The position numbers and the translations under genes were made by a program. Positions 58,735-64,000 of a DNA stretch of 64,000 bases are shown here, piece after piece. Origin of the DNA: Caballeronia humi (GTDB taxonomy: Bacteria; Pseudomonadota; Gammaproteobacteria; Burkholderiales; Burkholderiaceae). The notes beneath the pieces are model-generated. The model was not told where the DNA came from and searched no databases. It was given only the letters and a program-made list of their open reading frames with translations. Position 1 is the stretch's first letter. Each line of letters starts with the position of its first letter. The stretch lies in the NCBI RefSeq assembly GCF_001544475.1, contig NZ_FCNW02000001.1, positions 62,001 to 126,000 of the forward strand, given 5' to 3'.

Positions 58735-58764
58735 TTGGCCGCGCGCCGATTGTCTGTCTTTATG
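58735..58764 (+). promoter_or_regulatory. Putative promoter of candidate small RNA
   Basis: TTGGCC (58735-58740), an 18-base spacer and TTTATG (58759-58764) lie just before a hairpin-plus-terminator transcript. The boxes are imperfect, so this is an inference from position. Confidence 0.35.
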
Positions 58765-58767
58765 GTG

Positions 58768-58845
58768 GGTGGCTGGCGATGCCGCCACCGACCATTCTCC
58801 TCTTGTCGTTGTTGCTCCGGGGCCGATTAAGCCCCGGTTTTTTTT
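58768..58845 (+). ncRNA. Candidate ~78-nt small RNA with anti-SD-like segment
   Basis: The segment consists of a 5' hairpin (58768-58789, GGTGG/CCACC and GGC/GCC around GAT) and a single-stranded C/U-rich stretch containing TTCTCCTCTTG. It ends in a strong terminator with eight T residues (58817-58845). TCTCCTC can pair with Shine-Dalgarno sequences, and the layout is that of many Hfq-dependent RNAs. Two hypotheses fit: a free-standing RNA from its own promoter, or a fragment processed from the 3' UTR of the OmpA-family lipoprotein mRNA, whose stop lies 115 bases upstream. Not matched to a known family. Confidence 0.4.
58817..58845 (+). terminator. Terminator after the OmpA-family gene
   Basis: CCGGGGC-CGATTAA-GCCCCGG followed by eight T residues, well placed to end the OmpA-family transcript or the candidate small RNA. 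Confidence 0.92.
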
Positions 58846-58917
58846 GGGGCGGTCGGTCTTATCAGACTTCCCTTTTTGCCCCCGCCCCGCCCTCCCCGTC
58901 CAAACCCCCACCCCTGC

Positions 58918-58923
58918 TAGAAT
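58918..58923 (+). promoter_or_regulatory. Putative -10 box of metG
   Basis: TAGAAT lies 54 bases before the metG ATG, downstream of the strong terminator; no matching -35 was identified. Confidence 0.4.
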
Positions 58924-58977
58924 CGAGATTCCGTTTTTCACGCAATCACGCAACTCAACCCGCAGGCCCGCGCTTCC

Positions 58978-61116
58978 ATGTCAGCACCGATCTCCGCCAC
59001 CGCATCCGCCGCGGCCCCGGCTCAAGCCGGCCGTCGCCAGATTCTCGTCACGTCCGCGCTTCCCTATGCGAACGGCCAGATTCACATCGGCCACATGGTC
59101 GAATACATCCAGACGGACATCTGGGTGCGGGCGCTGCGAATGCACGGTCACGAGGTCTACTACGTCGGCGCCGACGATACTCACGGCACGCCGGTCATGC
59201 TGCGCGCCGAGAAGGAAGGCATCACGCCGAAAGCGCTGATCGACCGCGTCTGGACGGAACACAAGCGCGATTTCGACAGCTTCGGCATCTCCTTCGACAA
59301 CTACTATTCGACCGATGCCGAGGAAAACCGCATCCTCTGCGAGAAGATCTACGGCTCGCTGAAGGAAGCCGGCTTCATCGACGCGCGCGACATCGAGCAG
59401 GCCTACGACCCCGTCAAGGAGATGTTCCTGCCGGACCGCTTCATCAAGGGCGAGTGCCCGAAGTGCGGCGCGAAGGACCAGTACGGCGACAACTGCGAAG
59501 TCTGCGGCTCGACCTACCTGCCGACGGAACTCATCAACCCGTACTCGGTGGTCTCGGGCGCCACGCCGATCAAGAAGACCTCGACGCATTACTTCTTCCG
59601 CCTCTCCGATCCGCGCTGCGAAGACTTCCTGCGCACGTGGGTGAGCGGCCTCGCGCAGCCGGAAGCGACCAACAAGATGCGCGAATGGCTCGGCGACAAG
59701 GGCGACGCGAAACTCGCAGACTGGGACATTTCGCGCGACGCGCCGTACTTCGGCTTCGAGATTCCGGGCGCGCCGGGCAAGTATTTCTACGTCTGGGTGG
59801 ATGCGCCGGTCGGCTATTACGCGAGCTTCAAGAAGCTGGCCGACGAGCGCGGCATCGATTTCGACGCCTGGGTCGCCCCCGATTCGAAAGCCGAGCAGTA
59901 TCACTTCATCGGCAAGGACATCCTGTACTTCCACACGCTTTTCTGGCCCGCGATGCTGCAGTTCTCCGGCCATCGCACGCCGACGAACGTGTTCGCGCAC
60001 GGCTTTCTGACGGTCGATGGCGCGAAGATGTCGAAGTCGCGCGGCACGTTCATCACGGCGCAGAGCGTGATCGATACGGGCATCAACCCGGAGTGGCTGC
60101 GCTACTACTTCGCGGCGAAGCTGAACAACACGATGGAAGACATCGACCTCAACCTCGAGGACTTCCAGGCGCGCGTGAACAGCGATCTCGTCGGCAAGTA
60201 CGTAAATATCGCGAGCCGCGCGGCGGGCTTCCTGATCAAGCGTTTCGACGGCCGCGTGCAGGACAGCGCGATGCATCATCCGCTCGTCACGCAGTTGCGC
60301 ACGGCGATGCCGAATCTCGCGGCGCTCTTTGAATCGCGCGAATACGGCCGGGCGCTGCGCACGACGATGGAACTCGCCGACGCCGTCAATCATTACGTTG
60401 ACGCCGCCAAGCCGTGGGATCAGGCGAAAGACCCGGCGAATTCCGTCGCGCTGCATGAGACGTGCAGCGTGAGTCTGGAGGCGTTTCGTCTCTTGTCGCT
60501 GGCGTTGAAGCCGGTGCTGCCGAAGCTGATCGAGTCGGTCGAGGCGTTCCTCGGCATCGCGCCGCTCGTCTGGGCCGATGCCGCGAAGCCGCTGAGTTCC
60601 GAGCAGCCTATCAACGCGTACAAGCACCTGACCACGCGCGTCGATCCGCTGCAAATCCAGGCGTTGCTCGCCGCGAACCGCGAGTCGCTGCAGCCGGGGC
60701 AGGAAGGCGCGGCGGCGGCTTCATCGGCTGCACAGGCGACGAAGAAAGCAAAGTCAAAAGAACCGGAAGCCGAAGGCGTCATTGCCATCGACGATTTCGC
60801 GAAAATCGACCTGCGGATCGCGAAGATCGTCGATTGCAAGGCGGTCGAAGGGTCGGACAAGCTGCTGCAACTGACGCTCGACGTCGGCGAGGACAACACG
60901 CGCAATGTGTTCTCCGGGATCAAGGCCGCGTATCAGCCGCAGGATCTGATCGGCAAGCTGACCGTGATGGTCGCGAACCTTGCGCCGCGCAAGATGAAGT
61001 TCGGGTTGTCGGAGGGGATGGTGCTGGCGGCTTCGGCGGCGGATGAGAAGGCCGAGCCGGGGCTTTATATCCTCGAACCACACAGCGGCGCGAAGCCGGG
61101 GATGCGGGTGAAGTAA
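58978..61116 (+). CDS. metG: Methionyl-tRNA synthetase
   Basis: The 712-residue class I synthetase charges both initiator and elongator methionine tRNAs. The HIGH motif is in [20 protein letters not shown] (residues 36-39) and the zinc knuckle in [19 protein letters not shown]. The KMSKS loop is in [20 protein letters not shown] (near residue 353). A C-terminal EMAPII-like tRNA-binding domain (about 600-712, starting [20 protein letters not shown]) is present, so it is the dimeric, long form. An 18-residue Ala-rich N-terminus precedes the core. Confidence 0.97.
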   Translation: MSAPISATASAAAPAQAGRRQILVTSALPYANGQIHIGHMVEYIQTDIWVRALRMHGHEVYYVGADDTHGTPVMLRAEKEGITPKALIDRVWTEHKRDFDSFGISFDNYYSTDAEENRILCEKIYGSLKEAGFIDARDIEQAYDPVKEMFLPDRFIKGECPKCGAKDQYGDNCEVCGSTYLPTELINPYSVVSGATPIKKTSTHYFFRLSDPRCEDFLRTWVSGLAQPEATNKMREWLGDKGDAKLADWDISRDAPYFGFEIPGAPGKYFYVWVDAPVGYYASFKKLADERGIDFDAWVAPDSKAEQYHFIGKDILYFHTLFWPAMLQFSGHRTPTNVFAHGFLTVDGAKMSKSRGTFITAQSVIDTGINPEWLRYYFAAKLNNTMEDIDLNLEDFQARVNSDLVGKYVNIASRAAGFLIKRFDGRVQDSAMHHPLVTQLRTAMPNLAALFESREYGRALRTTMELADAVNHYVDAAKPWDQAKDPANSVALHETCSVSLEAFRLLSLALKPVLPKLIESVEAFLGIAPLVWADAAKPLSSEQPINAYKHLTTRVDPLQIQALLAANRESLQPGQEGAAAASSAAQATKKAKSKEPEAEGVIAIDDFAKIDLRIAKIVDCKAVEGSDKLLQLTLDVGEDNTRNVFSGIKAAYQPQDLIGKLTVMVANLAPRKMKFGLSEGMVLAASAADEKAEPGLYILEPHSGAKPGMRVK

Positions 61117-61139
61117 TACCTGCGCATCGCGCAAAAACG

Positions 61140-61172
61140 AAGGGCACGCCTAAGAAACGCGTGCCCTTTTTT
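61140..61172 (+). terminator. Terminator between metG and tamB
   Basis: AAGGGCACGC-loop-GCGTGCCCTTTTTT, 24 bases after metG. Its minus-side A run also suits the convergent tamB gene. Confidence 0.88.
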
Positions 61173-61193
61173 ATTCCGGCGGCGCAACGCCCC

Positions 61194-64000
61194 TCAAGGC
61201 CCACCCCTCCGCGCCCAGGAATCAAACCGCCGCGTATAAGACAAATCCAGCCCCTGGAACGTCCCGCCATACGCCGTCACCGACCAGAATCGCGACAGTG
61301 CCAGCGTCGCCTTCACCGCGTTGCTCGCCGACTGCAAGCCCTGCTCATAGCCGATCACGAGCCGCTCGTTGATCGCCTTCGAAATCATCACGACTTGCGG
61401 ATCGGTCAGCCCGACCTCGCTCGTGCCGATCGAGAACTCGTCGAGCCCGAAAGTCTGCGCGATCCGCTTGCCGCTCGCGCTGCCGAGCAAGGCGAGCGCG
61501 TTGGTCATCGCGCTTTGCTGGCCGATGTTGTTGCCCTGGTCGGTGCCGTGCCCGAACAGCAGCCACGACAGCTTTTCGTTATCCGGCACGTTCGGCTCGG
61601 ACACGAGCTTCGCGGTCGGCGACTGCACCGTCCCCGTCACCTGCACGCCCGCCTCGATTTCCTGATTGCGCCGCATCGCGAGGATATTGATACCGGGATT
61701 CGCCACCGGCCCGTTGAACGTGAAGAAACCATTCTCGATATTGAGCTTCCGCCCGAACGCCGTGTACGTGGAGCCCGGCGTCACACGGACGTTGCCGATC
61801 GCCCGCAGCGGCATGTTCGGCGCGCTCATCGCGGTGATCGTGCCCGCGAGGCCGAGGTCCGCGCCCGCGCCGCGAAAGCGGAATTTCTGCCCCAGGTCGA
61901 TGTCGATATTGGCGCGCGGCGCAAACGTCACCGGCCGGTCGCTGGCCGCGACCACCTTCTGGTCGCGGCCCTCGCCCTTCACGGTGCCGTCGGGCCGCAC
62001 GATCACGACGTCGTCGCCGAGGCTCGGCGCAGACTTTTCCGGCAAGTCAAAGAGCGCATGATCGACCTTGAACTTGCCATCGATCTTCATGCCGCCCAGC
62101 ACGCCGCCGTTCGCAATGCTCGCGCTGCCCGACAACGAAAGCTGCCGGTCCGGCGACGCAAACAGCTCCAGCTTGTCGGCGATGACACTCGCCGTCAGGT
62201 CCGGCTCGTTCTGGTCGAGCCGCACCTTGCCGGTCGCGCGCAGCGTGCCGCTCGCGCCGTGGAACTCGACCTGCTGCAAATCGACGAGATTCTCGGAAAG
62301 CGCGATACGAATCACGCCGTCCTTCAACTGCACGCCCTGCCCGACGAGCGTCGCCGACAGTTCATCGCCCGTCAGCATGCCGGACAGGTTCGGTTTCGCG
62401 ACGATGCCCGCGATCGTCAGCTTGAGCGCCATGCGACCGCCCAGCAGATAGCTCGGGCCGAGGAGACCGCCCGTGGTGCGCAACTGCGGAATGTTCGCGT
62501 CGATCGCGCCGGTGAGCGGCGATTCGTCGGCGACCGTGAGGAGGCCGTCGCGCACGACGAGCGGCGTGTGCACGTTCGCGTCGATCGTGCCGATGCGGTT
62601 CGCCTGCGCGTGGAACGTCGCGTTCAGGCGATTGCCGTTGGTGAAATCGGCGCGCGCGGAAATATCGGAGATACCGAGCGCCGCCACGCCGCGCGCCGCG
62701 TCGATCGAGACGTCGCCGCTGCGGCGCTTGATCTCGGCGTAGCCGGTCGCGGTCGTGCCGAGCGTGAAGTTCCAGTCGCCGTCGAAGACGAGGTCGGTTT
62801 TGACCGGCGGCTCGGCGCCCGTCAGTTCCTGCCGGATTTCGAAAAGCCGCAGCACGGAAAGATTGCGCAGCGTGCCAGCCGACTGGATGCGCCCGCCTTC
62901 GAGCGCGAACGACTTGAGCTCCAGCACGGCGCCTTCCGCTGACAGCCGCGTCGCGCCGAGCACGACGCGGTTCGGCGCGTAACTCACCGACAGCGGCGAC
63001 TCCATATTCACCGACGGCGTGCCCTTGTTGGAGAGCCGCGTGATCGTGCCGTCCCAGTGCGGGCCGTCGCGGGCGTCGGTAAGCTTGCCGTTCGCCGCGA
63101 GCGTCAGGTTGACCGCCTCGCCGCGCACCTTGCCAGTGGCGCTGGCGTCAAGCGTGTGGCGCGCGCGTGTGCCGGTGAGGTTGGCGTCGAGTGTCGCGAG
63201 TTCGACGCCTTCGGTGCTCAAATCGCGCGCCTTCGTCGTGAAGACGAGTGCGCCGTTCGCGCCATCGCGCAGTTCCGCGCGGCCTTCCGCGTGGCCGAGG
63301 CGGTTCGCGCCGAACACGACGCCATCGGCCTGATAGTTCGCGGCGACGTTCGGATGCGCGAACGAGCCGGTCAGGTCGCCGTCGGCCTTGACGATCCCAG
63401 CAAGGCCGAAGCCGAGCCTTTCCAGCGCGGGTGCATCGACGCGAAACCGCAGCCGGTCGCTGGGCGCGCCGAAGCTGCCGTTCAGGTCGACGTCGTTGCC
63501 CGCCACCGATAGATGCGCCTTGCTCGGCAAAATCCGCGTGCCCGCGACTTGCACGGTGCCTTCGCCGGTGAGCGGCAGATTGTCGTAGACACTTTCGCCG
63601 AGCTTGAACTGCGCCTTCGTGGTCAGAGTAGGCGCGAGCACACCGTTCGCGGCGAGCGTGCCGTTCACGCGCGCTTCGATCACGCGCGCGGGCGGCGCCT
63701 TTTTCCCTTTGCCACCCTTCACCGGCGCGGCGGCTTTCGGCGGCACGAGCAGCAGCGGATTGAACTCGACGAGCTTCGCCTTCACGTCGTAGCTCGAATT
63801 GACGTCCTTCTTCAGCGCGCCGCTCAGTTCGATGCGGCCCTTGCCTACCGAGAGCTTCACGCCTTCGAACGCCGTCTGCTTGGCGTCGAGCTTGACCTTG
63901 CCCTGCGCGCGGATCGCGGCTTTCGGGTCGTTCAGGTCGAGCGTGATCGTCTGCGTATCGCCGGCGAGCGTGACGCCGATCGGTCCCCCGAACTGCGTCG
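61194..64000 (-). CDS. tamB: TamB, translocation and assembly module (partial)
   Basis: The gene runs off the right edge; 935 residues of the C-terminal part are visible and the frame is open to position 64000. TamB is a very large inner-membrane-anchored, beta-taco periplasmic protein that bridges to TamA and supports lipid or outer-membrane protein transport. The C-terminal DUF490 region is recognisable in IDIDLGQKFRFRGAGADLGL, FFTFNGPVANPGINILAMRR and KLSWLLFGHGTDQ. The last residues include ALSRFWSVTAYGGTFQGLDL and SYTRRFDSWARRGGP. The apparent GTG start at 63860 is an internal codon and should be ignored. Confidence 0.93.
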   Translation of the reverse strand, partial: TQFGGPIGVTLAGDTQTITLDLNDPKAAIRAQGKVKLDAKQTAFEGVKLSVGKGRIELSGALKKDVNSSYDVKAKLVEFNPLLLVPPKAAAPVKGGKGKKAPPARVIEARVNGTLAANGVLAPTLTTKAQFKLGESVYDNLPLTGEGTVQVAGTRILPSKAHLSVAGNDVDLNGSFGAPSDRLRFRVDAPALERLGFGLAGIVKADGDLTGSFAHPNVAANYQADGVVFGANRLGHAEGRAELRDGANGALVFTTKARDLSTEGVELATLDANLTGTRARHTLDASATGKVRGEAVNLTLAANGKLTDARDGPHWDGTITRLSNKGTPSVNMESPLSVSYAPNRVVLGATRLSAEGAVLELKSFALEGGRIQSAGTLRNLSVLRLFEIRQELTGAEPPVKTDLVFDGDWNFTLGTTATGYAEIKRRSGDVSIDAARGVAALGISDISARADFTNGNRLNATFHAQANRIGTIDANVHTPLVVRDGLLTVADESPLTGAIDANIPQLRTTGGLLGPSYLLGGRMALKLTIAGIVAKPNLSGMLTGDELSATLVGQGVQLKDGVIRIALSENLVDLQQVEFHGASGTLRATGKVRLDQNEPDLTASVIADKLELFASPDRQLSLSGSASIANGGVLGGMKIDGKFKVDHALFDLPEKSAPSLGDDVVIVRPDGTVKGEGRDQKVVAASDRPVTFAPRANIDIDLGQKFRFRGAGADLGLAGTITAMSAPNMPLRAIGNVRVTPGSTYTAFGRKLNIENGFFTFNGPVANPGINILAMRRNQEIEAGVQVTGTVQSPTAKLVSEPNVPDNEKLSWLLFGHGTDQGNNIGQQSAMTNALALLGSASGKRIAQTFGLDEFSIGTSEVGLTDPQVVMISKAINERLVIGYEQGLQSASNAVKATLALSRFWSVTAYGGTFQGLDLSYTRRFDSWARRGGP

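Noticed and set aside
63840-63860. GTG start of a tamB gene fitting entirely within the window
   Set aside because: The codon is internal: the upstream sequence to 64000 continues the same beta-rich DUF490 frame without a stop.

Overview
The window is typical Burkholderiaceae chromosome, most like Paraburkholderia or Caballeronia. The GC content is high, a classical Burkholderia-type porin is present, and the gene blocks are betaproteobacterial: yicC-gmk-rpoZ-spoT, rph-rdgB-hemW, minCDE, trxB/ftsK-lolA, ppc/hemC-hemDX-hemY, and dcd beside an Orn/Lys/Arg decarboxylase. This placement rests on gene content and protein resemblance only; no database search was possible.

Layout. 0.4-2.8 kb: porin, greB, and three tandem tRNA-Arg(ACG) genes, the first two with their spacers being an exact 174-bp duplication. 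2.8-7.7 kb (minus): a NinX-like protein, then spoT, rpoZ, gmk and yicC. 8-11.9 kb (plus): a tightly overlapping rph-rdgB-hemW-MFS operon with three successive non-ATG starts, then tRNA-Ser(UGA). 11.9-18.2 kb: a more variable stretch with an orphan BrnA-like antitoxin, several very small proteins, a TonB-like lipoprotein, an MHS-type transporter, an OpgC-like membrane protein, a candidate 59-aa membrane protein and a ClC exchanger. 18.3-24 kb: minCDE, an acetyltransferase, map, a small lipoprotein, tRNA-Ser(CGA) and serS. 24-33.4 kb: rarA, then a three-gene module (NCS1 permease, guanidinobutyrase/agmatinase-type ureohydrolase, LysR regulator) that appears to have entered between rarA and lolA-ftsK, then trxB.

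33.6-40.5 kb: Smr protein, TRIC-type channel, PCMT-like protein, rhodanese, and the heme genes hemC, fused hemD-hemX, and hemY. 40.5-48.8 kb: an inverted-repeat element, ppc, a divergent methyltransferase/XRE pair, an ECF sigma/anti-sigma pair and argH. 48.9-64 kb: two tandem beta-propeller lipoproteins, a bestrophin-like protein, a PLP amino-acid decarboxylase with dcd, a SodC-fold lipoprotein lacking most metal ligands, mrp (apbC), an OmpA-family lipoprotein, metG, and a tamB gene that runs off the right edge.

Most of the window is housekeeping: stringent response, nucleotide pools, division-site selection, tetrapyrrole synthesis, anaplerosis, and aminoacyl-tRNA synthesis, with serS lying beside a serine tRNA. 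I found no CRISPR array, integrase, transposase, prophage body or recognisable defence island, and no convincing new multi-gene system. The items most worth a second look are small: two candidate small RNAs with strong terminators, a possible terminal-inverted-repeat element upstream of ppc, the degenerate SodC-like protein, the inserted ureohydrolase module with a perfect operator-like palindrome, the 59-aa membrane protein, and the orphan BrnA-like gene.
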